In this document: positions 1 to 8,235 of the stretch, in pieces | How the letters are laid out: each line of letters starts with the position of its first letter | Position numbering within the stretch: the first letter of the stretch is position 1 | Origin: a bacterium | Lineage (GTDB): Bacteria > Zixibacteria > MSB-5A5 > WJJR01 | Assembly: GCA_035559435.1 (NCBI GenBank) | Contig: DATMBC010000064.1 | Location: 1 to 36,758 of the forward strand | DNA length: 36,758 nucleotides | Direction: 5' to 3' | Made by a program: the position numbers and the translations under genes | Notes under the pieces: generated by a model | Database searches by the model: none | Told to the model about the DNA's origin: nothing | The model's input: the letters and a program-made list of their open reading frames with translations, nothing else

Positions 1-2
1 TC

Positions 3-386
3 ATCCGCCCCGCCTCCGCCGCGCCCGATGACCCGCCGTTTCTCACCTTCGCGCAGGCACGGGCCCTCCACGATGACCGCGACAACGTGATCTTCGTCGA
101 TGCCCGCTACCCGGAGGATTACGAAGCGGGCCACATCCCCGGCTCGGTCCTGCTGCCGTTTGAAATGTTCGACGACTATTGGGCCGGCGTGGAACCGCGT
201 TTGCCCAGGGACAAGAAGATCGTCACCTACTGCTCCGGCGAGGAATGCGAACTCTCGCTGTTTCTGGCACGGCTCCTGCGCGACCGCGGCTACACCGATG
301 TCGCCATCTTCTACGGCGGCGCGCTCAAATGGCAGGAGAACAATATGCCGATGGAGACCGCCGCCGCGCCGCCTCCCGGCGCCTGA
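3..386 (+). CDS. Rhodanese-like domain protein, 5' truncated by the window
   Basis: The reading frame is open from base 3 to the TGA at 384-386, so the true start lies upstream of the window. A GTG at base 87 is an internal codon and would cut the fold. The visible part has the rhodanese/Cdc25 pattern: a VIFVDARYPEDYEAGHIPGS segment (CH2A-like), then a strand leading into the loop YCSGEECELS, whose first Cys is in the position of the persulfide-carrying catalytic cysteine, then a GGxxxW ending. Such domains move sulfane sulfur or serve as sensor or redox domains; the substrate cannot be read here. It sits 17 bases before a MauE/DoxX-like membrane protein, a pairing that suggests thiol/redox or sulfur handling at the membrane, which is inference. 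Whether a signal peptide or a second domain lies upstream is not visible. Confidence 0.85.
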   Translation: MRPASAAPDDPPFLTFAQARALHDDRDNVIFVDARYPEDYEAGHIPGSVLLPFEMFDDYWAGVEPRLPRDKKIVTYCSGEECELSLFLARLLRDRGYTDVAIFYGGALKWQENNMPMETAAAPPPGA

Positions 387-403
387 CCCATGCGAGGAGA
401 CTT

Positions 404-856
404 ATGAACGCGCTTTTGAAAAATGAGTGGCTCTCTCTGGTCTTCCGCCTGATTGTCGGCGCGGTTTTTGTCTACGCCGCTCTCGACAAGATCATGCACC
501 CCGACGGCTTCGCCAAGGCGGTGAGCAACTACCGCATCCTGCCCGGATCGCTCATCAACCTCGTCGCGCTCTTCTTGCCCTGGCTTGAGCTGCTCACCGG
601 CGCCGCGTTGATCCTCGGCACCAAAGTCGAGGGCGCATCATTCCTCATTAGCGGCATGCTCGTGATCTTCTTGATCGCCGTCACCGCCACCCTGATCCGC
701 GGCATCAGCATCGACTGCGGCTGCTTTACCACTTCTTCGGCGGGACGCAAGGCCGGCTGGGGTTTGTTGGTGCAGGACACGCTCCTGCTTTTGCTGTCGT
801 TGCATCTGCTCGCGCGCGGCCCCGGACGCTTCGCGCTGGAAGCCAAACGCGCTTAG
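404..856 (+). CDS. MauE/DoxX-like integral membrane protein
   Basis: This is a 150-residue hydrophobic protein with about four predicted membrane segments (roughly residues 9-30, 48-70, 75-97 and 118-138). The ATG at 404 is preceded by GAGGAGA at 393-399, which supports this start over the longer open frame that begins inside the rhodanese gene. The motif DCGCF (in GISIDCGCFTTSS, about residues 105-117) is characteristic of the MauE branch of the DoxX-like superfamily. Its cysteine pair is thought to take part in thiol-disulfide electron transfer in the membrane, as proposed for MauE in methylamine dehydrogenase maturation. No methylamine genes are nearby, so a general quinone/thiol redox role alongside the rhodanese-domain neighbour is more likely. 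Family placement is fairly sure; the role is inference. Confidence 0.8.
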   Translation: MNALLKNEWLSLVFRLIVGAVFVYAALDKIMHPDGFAKAVSNYRILPGSLINLVALFLPWLELLTGAALILGTKVEGASFLISGMLVIFLIAVTATLIRGISIDCGCFTTSSAGRKAGWGLLVQDTLLLLLSLHLLARGPGRFALEAKRA

Positions 857-913
857 CCGCCGATTCGCCGGCCAGCCGCCTGACCTGACCTTGTCACCGA
901 GCGACCCCGCGCA

Positions 914-1648
914 ATGAACTCGACCACCTTCCTGGCCCGTCACTACAACACGATGACCGGGTTTCCCGGCCGTATCGACAGCCTCGCGCAGATGATCGAA
1001 CCCTGGGTGCGGGAGTGGAATGTCCGCGCCGCCCTCGATGCCGGCTGCGGCGGCGGCGCATTGATGTTTGCGCTGGATCGCCTCGGTGTGGAGCCGGTCG
1101 GGCTAGATCTGTCCGAATCAATGCTGCGTCTGGCGCTCGACAACGCCCGCGCCGCCGGCAAGTCCTGGCGCTTCGCCGGCGCGCCGTTTCCGTCGGCCGG
1201 CGCGATCTTCCCGCGCCGTTTCGATGCGGTTTTCGTCCTGGGCAACGCCTTCATCGGGCTGGACGGGGAGAGGGCGATGCGCGAATCGCTCGATGGCCTG
1301 CGCGCCTCCCTCAAGCCGGGCGGACACATCCTGATTCAAAACCTCAACTTCGAGCCGTTCTTCCTCGGTCTCAAACGCCTCATCAACCGGCGCGTCGTCG
1401 GCGACTGGCGCTATCTGCGATATGCCGTCCCGCTCGATGACCGCCGCTTGTTCTTCACCGCCATCGCCGACTCGGAGCGGGAACCGCTCGAACTGGTGAC
1501 CAATATCTGGCAGCGCTGGGATCGTGATCGCATGGTCGATTGTCTGCACGCCTCCGGCTTCACCGAGATCGCCATCTACGGCGGCATCAACCGCTCCCCC
1601 TATGAACCCCGATCATCCACCGATCTGGTGCTTGCGGCGCGCGGGTAA
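914..1648 (+). CDS. Class I SAM-dependent methyltransferase
   Basis: This 244-residue protein has a Rossmann-type methyltransferase core. Motif I is LDAGCGGGALMFALD (about residues 41-55), followed by the acidic end of strand 2 (VGLDLSESML), a motif IV-like FDAVFVLGNAFIGL and a post-motif LKPGGHILIQN. This is the usual SAM-binding layout of small-molecule methyltransferases (the Methyltransf_11/25 type). The C-terminal part (YAVPLDDRRLFFTAIADSE) is the variable substrate-binding cap, and nothing identifies the substrate. The gene follows the MauE/DoxX-like gene after 57 bases on the same strand and may be cotranscribed. No strong ribosome binding site precedes the ATG at 914, but there is no better in-frame start before motif I. 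It converges on the minus-strand RNA candidate whose terminator lies at 1661-1687. Confidence 0.85.
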   Translation: MNSTTFLARHYNTMTGFPGRIDSLAQMIEPWVREWNVRAALDAGCGGGALMFALDRLGVEPVGLDLSESMLRLALDNARAAGKSWRFAGAPFPSAGAIFPRRFDAVFVLGNAFIGLDGERAMRESLDGLRASLKPGGHILIQNLNFEPFFLGLKRLINRRVVGDWRYLRYAVPLDDRRLFFTAIADSEREPLELVTNIWQRWDRDRMVDCLHASGFTEIAIYGGINRSPYEPRSSTDLVLAARG

Positions 1649-1660
1649 GCTCTACAAATG

Positions 1661-1687
1661 AAAAAGGCCTCGTCCCCGTTCGAGGCC
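1661..1687 (-). terminator. Rho-independent terminator of the minus-strand RNA candidate
   Basis: Inverted repeat GGCCTCG (1666-1672) and CGAGGCC (1681-1687) with an 8-base loop. Read on the minus strand it is followed by five T (complement of the A-run 1661-1665). No T-run follows on the plus strand, so it ends minus-strand transcription. Confidence 0.8.
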
Positions 1688-1860
1688 CTCTTCACTTCTA
1701 CTGCCCCTTCCCACCTATGAGAGCAGTACCGCTTGTGTGTTCGGGATCGGAGTCGATTGCCAGGCGCCCATCCGTTGGCTTCAGGAATCATCCCTGAGAA
1801 GCTCTACTCCACCCTCGACTCCGACCTCCCTCGGTGTTGCGACGAAGAGTCTTACAGGTC
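1661..1860 (-). ncRNA. Candidate stand-alone structured RNA of about 180-200 nt, unassigned
   Basis: The 385 bases between the methyltransferase and the M50 protease contain no convincing coding frame but look like an independent RNA gene. On the minus strand there is a promoter-like region at 1849-1877 and an intrinsic terminator at 1661-1687. Between them, complementary segments fold into a three-way junction. A closing helix pairs 1842-1849 with 1688-1695. A long helix pairs 1816-1826 with 1745-1755 (11 pairs) and encloses the hairpin 1781-1785/1793-1797. A third hairpin pairs 1723-1728 with 1699-1704. Size and independent transcription fit 6S-type or other housekeeping RNAs. Fragments such as TCCCGAACAC and GGTACTGC recall 5S rRNA, but their spacing is wrong for it. 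SRP, tmRNA and RNase P hallmarks were not found. The identity is open and the 5' end is uncertain. Confidence 0.5.
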
Positions 1861-1877
1861 CACACCGATTCTATCAA
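1849..1877 (-). promoter_or_regulatory. Promoter-like sequence for the minus-strand RNA candidate
   Basis: On the minus strand, TTGATA (1872-1877) and TAAGAC (1849-1854) are separated by 17 bases, a sigma70-like arrangement with a weak -10. An alternative -10, TAGAAT (1868-1873), overlaps the -35 and would start transcription near 1861. That start would keep the closing helix 1842-1849/1688-1695 inside the RNA. The two cannot be separated by eye. Confidence 0.4.
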
Positions 1878-2033
1878 CCGCCATGCCAATCCCGCGCCGG
1901 TGCCGCGCCTTCCTCGCAACCCGCGCCCCAACAACATCTTCCCGAAATCAGCTCGGCCCGTTCTATTCGTCTGATTCATGTCCGTTTCGCAATTCCTGCG
2001 GCGAACGCCGCATCCTGCGACGCAGCCGCTGCG

Positions 2034-3068
2034 TTAGGGCGTCACACGAAACGGCACCGGTGTGAAGCTGACCACAAAGATCAGCAGCGCGACGATGCCA
2101 AGGATCACGCGCGTCCGTCCGATGGGAACATCATCATGCATCGTTGGCGGATGCTCCGGTCGCACCAGAAACCCGATCACCACCCACATTAACCACCACG
2201 GCCACCAGAACGACGCCGCCGCCAGCGCCGCCATCGTCACCAGCGCCAGCCACCGTTGCCCGCGGCGAAAAATCGCATACGCGATATGCCCGCCATCCAG
2301 CTGCCCGATCGGCAGCAGATTTAGCATCGTGATCAATAGCCCCGCCCACCCGGCAAAGGCGATCGGATGCAACATGATGTTTTGCTCATCGCCGATGCCG
2401 GGGAAGAAGATCGCCGAAAACAGACGGAACAGCAGCGAATCCCCGAGGAAGATGCCCTCTCCGCCCGACGGCGGAGCCAGCGTCGACATCGACATCCCCA
2501 CCGCCAGCGCAATCACCGCCACGACAAATCCCGCCAACGGTCCCGCCACCGCCATGTCGAACAACCCCACCCGGTCGCGGATTGGCGAGCGCAAGCGGAT
2601 GAGAGCGCCGAAGGTCCCGAGAATATTGGGCGCGGGAATGAAGTACGGCCAGGACGCATCGATTCTGTGTCTGCGCGCCAGCACAAAGTGCCCGAACTCA
2701 TGGAAAAGCAGGATGGCCAGAAACCAGAACGCGAATGCCGTCCCGCCCACCAGGATCGTGGTCGCCACCGTCGCGCAAAACAGCGCAATGTTCAGCCACG
2801 GGATCCCTTCGGCGGCGCGCGTCAGCGGGACCGTGATCATCACCCGCCACGGCGCGGTCACCGACGCCACCGGTTCGATCACCGCATCCTTGTACCCGGC
2901 CGCCAGAAGCCGCCCGTTGGCCGTGATCTCGAAATCGGGAATCGGCACCCGCACCTGACCGGCCAGAATCACCGCCCCCGGCCCGGCCTGCACGGTGTCG
3001 AGCAACCAAAGATCATCCAGCAAACGGCGAATCTGCGCCACACGTTCATGGACTTCATCGCGCCTCAT
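2034..3068 (-). CDS. M50-family (site-2-protease-type) membrane metalloprotease
   Basis: This 344-residue polytopic membrane protein carries both zinc motifs of intramembrane S2P proteases: HEFGH (residues 123-127, HExxH with catalytic Glu) in one membrane helix, and NLLPIGQLDGGH (residues 250-261), whose Asp258 should be the third ligand. An AGPLAG segment between them (about 175-180) is also typical. About 90 soluble residues precede the core. The layout without a PDZ domain resembles the EGY/S2P-like proteases of cyanobacteria and plant plastids rather than RseP. These enzymes cut transmembrane substrates such as anti-sigma factors, but no sigma/anti-sigma pair is nearby, so the substrate is unknown. 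The gene stands alone on the minus strand; the hairpin at 3120-3155 upstream belongs to the preceding minus-strand gene. No terminator was seen directly behind its stop, so read-through into the RNA candidate is possible. Confidence 0.9.
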   Translation of the reverse strand: MRRDEVHERVAQIRRLLDDLWLLDTVQAGPGAVILAGQVRVPIPDFEITANGRLLAAGYKDAVIEPVASVTAPWRVMITVPLTRAAEGIPWLNIALFCATVATTILVGGTAFAFWFLAILLFHEFGHFVLARRHRIDASWPYFIPAPNILGTFGALIRLRSPIRDRVGLFDMAVAGPLAGFVVAVIALAVGMSMSTLAPPSGGEGIFLGDSLLFRLFSAIFFPGIGDEQNIMLHPIAFAGWAGLLITMLNLLPIGQLDGGHIAYAIFRRGQRWLALVTMAALAAASFWWPWWLMWVVIGFLVRPEHPPTMHDDVPIGRTRVILGIVALLIFVVSFTPVPFRVTP

Positions 3069-3119
3069 AAGTCTTGCATTATACCCAATTCGCCGCCCCG
3101 CGTCACCGGCCCTCTCGGC

Positions 3120-3155
3120 AAAAAGACAAGGCGGATGGCTTGCGCCATCCGCCTT
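3120..3155 (-). terminator. Rho-independent terminator of the 3194-7744 gene
   Basis: A perfect 11-bp inverted repeat (3128-3138 and 3145-3155, 6-base loop) is followed on the minus strand by a T-run (complement of A 3120-3124). It lies 38 bases after the stop of the giant propeller/dockerin gene. Confidence 0.85.
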
Positions 3156-3193
3156 GCTGTCGAACCATCGCGTCGCTTGCGCAACGCGTCGAA

Positions 3194-6100
3194 CTAGAAC
3201 CGCCAGGCGCCGACCGGCTGATCGCCCGCGTTGCCCGAAACAAACGAGAGCAACTTGGCGATATCCGCCGCGTCGTTGTCGCCATCGGCGTCCACGTCGC
3301 CCGAGTAGGCGGCGGGATAGATGTAGTTGCCGCCCTGCAGCCAGCAGACGTCGGCGAGGTCGACCAGACCGTCATCGTTGACATCGCCGCGCGCGTAACC
3401 CGCCCAGCGGGCGGCGCGCTTGGCCAGACCCAACGCGCCGGCTTCGATCGTCGCCGCGTTGTTCGAGCTGGCATCGATGCCAAAGAGGGCCATGGCGTGT
3501 TCCGCCGAGCCGCTCGGGGCCAGACTGATGCTCTCCACCGACAGCGCAGATTTGTCCGCCGGCGAGGCCACTTCAATCGTGAAGCCCGACTGGGCGTTGA
3601 CGTACCCGTACAGGAAGTTCAGGTCGTTGGTGAACGGGCCGGGGTAGACGGTCAACGGGTTGTCGATAATGCGCGCCGCCAACAGCGGATTGGCCGTCGG
3701 ATCGACACTCGCATACAGCGACGGCTGGCGCACGCTCAACAAGCCGTACGCGTTGCCCGGAGCCGCCTGATCCCAGATGAAATACCCGTTCAGCGCCGGT
3801 GAAGCCACGCCGACGTTGGTGTTGTAGTCGGCCGTGACATCCCAGTCCATGAACTCGCCGAACTTGATGTTCTTGGCCACCGCGTCCCGGTTCTCGATCG
3901 CCACATGGATCAGCTTGAAATCGCCGTACAGAGGATCGTACGAGCCGACCTCGGTCAGGACGATGTTCGTGCCGACTGCGGCCTTCGGAGTGCCGGCGGT
4001 CGCGGCGGTGTTGGTGTCGGCGAAGCCGGTGATCAGGATTTCGCCGTGGATGTCCACCGGCGTGCCGGGGCAGCCGCCGGTACGGTAGGCGCCCAGAAGC
4101 ACATCGGCGAACTTGTCGACCCCGCAGACCGTGCTCGGGGCCGGGTTGGCCACGAACAGATCCGTGTGATCATAGAACTCGGCATGGATACGAGCGCCGC
4201 CGTCCGGAGCCGGTCCGGCCAGCGAGTCCGCCATCAGGATGAACCCGCCGTCGTAGAGGTTGGTCTCCGAATCGTTCGGATCGCCGTCCCACACCAGGTC
4301 GTCGCCATGCTGGTCGGACAGACCGCCCGTGTTGTAGACGTTCTCGAGGTGGTGTCCGGCCACGGTGGAATCGGACGTGTTGAACAGCAGGCGCTTGTTG
4401 GCATCCGCGCAGCCGCCGACGTAGTGGATGGTGAAAAACGCCGTCGGGCTGCCATCATAGTTGAAGTCCGGATCGTCCATGTCGATCTCGAGGATTTCGT
4501 CATCGAGACCGCGGCCCAGTCCGGTGCCGTCGTAGGTCCAGTCGAGACCCGCGTTGCTGCCCGCCGCCAGCGAGGTCGGCACGGGCGCGCCGTTGATCAG
4601 GACATTCGACGTGCGAACGATGTTGGCGCCGGCCGCCATCGAACGCGCGCGGTCACGGCTCGACGAGGACGCGAGAAGCTCCTCGTTGGCCGCGATCATG
4701 CGCGCCTCGGTCGCCGACCACTCGCCGTCCACCAGCTCGTTGGTCACACCCGCCAGGCGCTGACGCTTGGTCGGATTGTCGATCGCGTAGCTGGTGTAGC
4801 CGTCCAGGTTCGCCGAGGCGGCCTGTACGCCGTTGCGGAAGTCGCGCGCATTGCGCGAGGCGATCGTCGCCGCCACGCCGTCCGGAAGCGGATCGGCGAT
4901 GTTCAGCGCCGTGAAGTTCAGCGGCTGGTCGCCGATGTTCATGAACACATCGGCTTCGCTGTGCGTGAGGCCGGAGCCGGAGTTGAGCGGCACCTCGACG
5001 GTCACCTCATGCAGGCACTGGATCAGACGCGGACGCGAACCGGCGTTCAACTGATACGCGGAGATGCGGCCGCCCAGACCAAGCAACTGACGGATGCCCA
5101 CCACGGCGTAGCTGTCGCCCAGGGAAGACGTCGCCAGCGCAGTACCGTTGATGATTTCGCCGCCGGTAATGAACGGGAACTCACGGTACCACTCAATACC
5201 GCCGTCTTGGGCATTGAACAACCACCAGCGGCCGTTGCGGTCGCCGGCGAACAGGTACGCGTCGCACGACAGCGTGACAATCTGCGGCACCATGAACAGC
5301 GACACGCCGCAGAGGTTCTCGGCCGCGAAGTTACGCGCCGCCAGACCGAGGTCCTTGTTCACCTGCAGGATGCCGAAGTTCGGGTTGTCCAGCGGGAAGT
5401 ACACGAAGTTGCGGCCGATCGTCGGCGTGCCATACAGGCCCGTGCCCTGCGAGCTTGTCCACACCACGGACGGCGCCACGCCGGACTTGTCGATCTTGTA
5501 ACGGTAGCCGATGTTGTTGGCGTCCTTGGTCGCGCCGTAGAGGAAGTCGCCTTCCACCGAGACGCCCGAAGGCCAGCCCTCACCCGGCACCCCGACAAAG
5601 TTCCAGTCGATCGCGCCGGTTGCGGCATCGATCTGGTACAGCGAACCGGCCACGTTCGAGCCGCCGATCGCCGTGCCCACATACAACTTGCCACCGCTGA
5701 CCGCGGGACCGTGCTTGGCCCCCACGTCCAGCATCACCGGATTGGTCGCCCAGCCCGGATACAACGCGCCGGTGGCCGCATCGAGCGCATAAATCGCGCC
5801 CGCGCCCGCCGCCGGCTCGGTGCAAACGATCAGAACCGAGGTTCCCGCGATGTCAATCACCTTCGAGGTGTTGAAGCGGTTCTGGTGGATCAGGGGGGTG
5901 TTCCCCGGGTTCTTCGACCAGATCGTCGGCGAGGCCTCGAGGTTGGTCTCCAACGCCGAAACGGCGTTGAATGATCCACCGGTGGCAAACACGACATCAC
6001 GGCCCAGGGCATTGACATAGGCCACGGTGGTGTTGCCGCGGTTCGAGGAACCCATCTCCGGCGCGCCCTGCAACTGGGCGATGAAGGCGCCCGTGTTCAG

Positions 6101-7744
6101 ATTGTAGGCGCGCACTTCCTGGTCGGAGGAGATGTAGACGATGTCGTTGTGAACGCTCGGGTTGGTGAAGTTGGAGACGCGCGGCAGGGGCTGCGTCCAG
6201 GACAACGTCACCTGGTTCGGATCGCCCACATTGATGGACGAGGCCGAGGTCTGCTGCGCATCATGGGCAAACTGCGACCACTGGTCCGGTCCGCCCGCGC
6301 CGCAATCCACTTCAACCGCCGGCAACTCCTCGCGGCAGATGTCGAACTCAAAGAGCAGTTCGCGGTGCGACGCCGACACTTCGCCGATGTAACGCCACTC
6401 GTTCAACGCCGGCTGGAAGCGGGCGATGGAACGATAGTACGACGGATCGCAACCCGTCACCGGGCCCGACCCCAGCACGCCGTTGGTCGTGCCGGTTCCC
6501 GGAACTACCTGCAGCGTCACAAACACATGCTGCACCGGGCCGCCGTTGAGCGTGCCCCAAACAAACGGAGTCGTCAGCGCCCAGGTATTGAAGAAACCGG
6601 GCGACCAGGCCGCCTCCGGAATCACTTCCGAATACAGCAGAGTGCCCGGGAAGGCCGGACGGGGCAGGCCGCAGGGCGATGGCGGACCATCGTTCGCGTA
6701 GATGCCCAACAGGAGGTCGGCCTTGTCGGCGATCGAGCCGCCATTCATGGCAAACGTGACCGCGTTCAGGGTGTCCAGACCGGTCGCGGAGAGGCGCACG
6801 CCGAGGATGTCGCGCCCGCCGCCCACGCCCGACGGCAGCCCAAAGGCCGCGTCGATCGCTGCGTTCGGATCATAATAGAGCTCGGTCGCGCAGTTGCCCG
6901 GCGTGCAATGCGTCGCCGGATCGTCCGGGGTGTAGCCTTCCGACCAGGTCAGGTTCGTCAGATCGAACCCAGGGCCGAAGTTGGCTTCCCAGAACTGATC
7001 CATGTCCAACCAGCCCGAGCCATACTCGTTCCACTGGGAACAGTAGTTGGCGCCCGGGGCGTGGTGGCCGGCGCCCGAACCGCCGTCAGTGCCGATACGG
7101 ATCGTGCCGGAGCCAAAGGTCGGAGAGTACCACGCCGCGTAGTACGGACCGCTCTGGCAGCACTCAATCGTAAACGGCAGGTTGATAAGGAAGAACCCGC
7201 TTCCCGTCCAGGTGATCGAGTAGGACGGGCCGGCGCACAACGCACCACCGGCCACCGGCGCCGGCTCCTGCGTGCACATCGGGTCCGCCGAAGGCGATGC
7301 CACGGCGAACACCAGCGGCTGCATCACGATCGTAAACGGGAACGGTCCGGCGGTGTTGCCGATGATCGTGTTGACTGCCGTCACGTCGAACGAGGGGCTG
7401 TTCGAACAGACCGCGCCAAAACGCGCCGGATCCTGCGGGTCCTGGTAACCGGCATAGAATTCGCTGCCGAAGTACCAGTTGCTGATCCCGTAGGTCAGCG
7501 GACCCTGATACTGGCCGTCGCAAAACGTCCCGGGGACGGTGCGGTTTTGACCCGCATTCACCGTCACCACCGGGTCGGCAATCGACGCGCCCAGGATCGG
7601 TGTGCCAGTTTTGCTCCCGCTGCCGCCAAACGCCTTGATCGGGGGCTCGCCCGGCTGACCCGGATGGTCAAGGGCAAATCCCGATGGAGACGTCAACAAC
7701 AGCAGTCCGAGAGCCAGAACTGCAGTGAAGAGTTTTTTGTGCAT
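3194..7744 (-). CDS. Giant secreted propeller/dockerin-like protein, copy 1
   Basis: This 1,516-residue protein starts with a signal peptide (MHKKLF, hydrophobic core, cleavage near residue 24). The start is fixed by AGGAGGA (complement of 7753-7759), 8 bases before ATG. Residues about 30-480 are a Cys-rich region of unknown fold. Residues about 485-895 form PQQ/WD-like beta-propeller blades, with phrases such as DIVYISSDQEVRAYNLNTG, KLYVGTAIGG and SLYQIDAATGAIDW. Residues about 900-1450 are unassigned beta-rich sequence. Residues 1452-1516 form a dockerin-like pair of calcium-binding repeats (GDVNDDGLVDLADV, GDVDADGDNDAADI) ending PVGAWRF. There is no T9SS tag. The propeller carries no recognisable catalytic signature. 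It is a tandem paralogue of the 8396-12985 gene, sharing promoter, leader and most of the propeller. The role is inferred to be extracellular structure or binding through the dockerin-like end. Confidence 0.85.
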   Translation of the reverse strand: MHKKLFTAVLALGLLLLTSPSGFALDHPGQPGEPPIKAFGGSGSKTGTPILGASIADPVVTVNAGQNRTVPGTFCDGQYQGPLTYGISNWYFGSEFYAGYQDPQDPARFGAVCSNSPSFDVTAVNTIIGNTAGPFPFTIVMQPLVFAVASPSADPMCTQEPAPVAGGALCAGPSYSITWTGSGFFLINLPFTIECCQSGPYYAAWYSPTFGSGTIRIGTDGGSGAGHHAPGANYCSQWNEYGSGWLDMDQFWEANFGPGFDLTNLTWSEGYTPDDPATHCTPGNCATELYYDPNAAIDAAFGLPSGVGGGRDILGVRLSATGLDTLNAVTFAMNGGSIADKADLLLGIYANDGPPSPCGLPRPAFPGTLLYSEVIPEAAWSPGFFNTWALTTPFVWGTLNGGPVQHVFVTLQVVPGTGTTNGVLGSGPVTGCDPSYYRSIARFQPALNEWRYIGEVSASHRELLFEFDICREELPAVEVDCGAGGPDQWSQFAHDAQQTSASSINVGDPNQVTLSWTQPLPRVSNFTNPSVHNDIVYISSDQEVRAYNLNTGAFIAQLQGAPEMGSSNRGNTTVAYVNALGRDVVFATGGSFNAVSALETNLEASPTIWSKNPGNTPLIHQNRFNTSKVIDIAGTSVLIVCTEPAAGAGAIYALDAATGALYPGWATNPVMLDVGAKHGPAVSGGKLYVGTAIGGSNVAGSLYQIDAATGAIDWNFVGVPGEGWPSGVSVEGDFLYGATKDANNIGYRYKIDKSGVAPSVVWTSSQGTGLYGTPTIGRNFVYFPLDNPNFGILQVNKDLGLAARNFAAENLCGVSLFMVPQIVTLSCDAYLFAGDRNGRWWLFNAQDGGIEWYREFPFITGGEIINGTALATSSLGDSYAVVGIRQLLGLGGRISAYQLNAGSRPRLIQCLHEVTVEVPLNSGSGLTHSEADVFMNIGDQPLNFTALNIADPLPDGVAATIASRNARDFRNGVQAASANLDGYTSYAIDNPTKRQRLAGVTNELVDGEWSATEARMIAANEELLASSSSRDRARSMAAGANIVRTSNVLINGAPVPTSLAAGSNAGLDWTYDGTGLGRGLDDEILEIDMDDPDFNYDGSPTAFFTIHYVGGCADANKRLLFNTSDSTVAGHHLENVYNTGGLSDQHGDDLVWDGDPNDSETNLYDGGFILMADSLAGPAPDGGARIHAEFYDHTDLFVANPAPSTVCGVDKFADVLLGAYRTGGCPGTPVDIHGEILITGFADTNTAATAGTPKAAVGTNIVLTEVGSYDPLYGDFKLIHVAIENRDAVAKNIKFGEFMDWDVTADYNTNVGVASPALNGYFIWDQAAPGNAYGLLSVRQPSLYASVDPTANPLLAARIIDNPLTVYPGPFTNDLNFLYGYVNAQSGFTIEVASPADKSALSVESISLAPSGSAEHAMALFGIDASSNNAATIEAGALGLAKRAARWAGYARGDVNDDGLVDLADVCWLQGGNYIYPAAYSGDVDADGDNDAADIAKLLSFVSGNAGDQPVGAWRF

Positions 7745-8179
7745 TTAATAAGTCCTCCTGAGTCAGAACTCAGATGTGAAGCTTCGTCAGGTTTCCTGCC
7801 GCCAGCCGCCGTCCGCCCCACAGCGCCCCCACCTCAGGGACGCCATGTTCCGGTTTTCGGCCTTTCCCGCTGTCTGTCGAGTCGCTCTCGGCGACGGTGA
7901 CCTTTACCAAGACTTCCGCAGACTCCCGGACCAAACCGTCGATCACCCACGATGTGATCAATCTGAAGTTGGGCCCGAAACGCCTGCTCGTGAATTCGTT
8001 GGTTCTGCGACTTGGCTCAGTCGCGGCGATGGGATCAGGCTGAAAACGACCGGGAGGAGGAGATAAAACAACCCAGTCGCTCTTGCGCCTTTCCCTCGCG
8101 GAAAGGGAGCACCGTTCGGATGGGATAGTTTTTCGAAGAGTCACCGACGGTTCGTGACGCCGCCAGCTTCAAACGCTCG
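7745..8179 (-). promoter_or_regulatory. Conserved 435-nt 5' leader of copy 1
   Basis: This is the untranslated stretch between the inferred transcription start (near 8179) and the ATG at 7744. It is closely repeated upstream of the second paralogue; about 190 well-aligned bases (7843-8031) differ at about 10 positions. Three stems recur in both copies: 8088-8094/8100-8106; 8007-8012/8019-8024; and 7758-7763/7768-7773, which takes in the last two bases of the Shine-Dalgarno complement (7753-7759). The first stem is rebuilt in the other copy with shifted base pairs, and the second keeps its stem while its loop changes, which favours RNA structure. Short overlapping frames exist but do not end alike in the two copies. 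Confidence 0.65.
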
Positions 8180-8185
8180 GGAAAG

Positions 8186-8213
8186 AAGATAAGATAGCAT
8201 CAGCATCTGTCAA
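8186..8213 (-). promoter_or_regulatory. Sigma70-like promoter of copy 1
   Basis: On the minus strand, TTGACA (8208-8213), a 16-base spacer and TATCTT (8186-8191). The identical hexamers and spacing occur before the paralogue at 13424-13451 although the spacer sequences differ, which strongly supports function. Confidence 0.75.
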
Positions 8214-8235
8214 GAAAATTCCGATGCTTTACCAT

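Noticed and set aside
179-403. Longer N-terminus for the MauE/DoxX-like protein
   Set aside because: The open frame overlaps the rhodanese gene out of frame, and the Arg-rich sequence is a shadow. ATG 404 has a good ribosome site and starts the membrane domain.
1685-1760. 5S rRNA on the minus strand, suggested by TCCCGAACAC and GGTACTGC
   Set aside because: The spacing between the two motifs is about 15-20 bases too short, helix III/loop B elements are missing, and no 16S or 23S flanks it; kept only as an unassigned RNA.
7776-8066. Plus-strand frame with a similar copy at 13060-13275, as a conserved small gene
   Set aside because: The similarity follows from the conserved minus-strand leader. 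The frames differ at both ends and have no ribosome site. A regulatory leader explains the conservation better.
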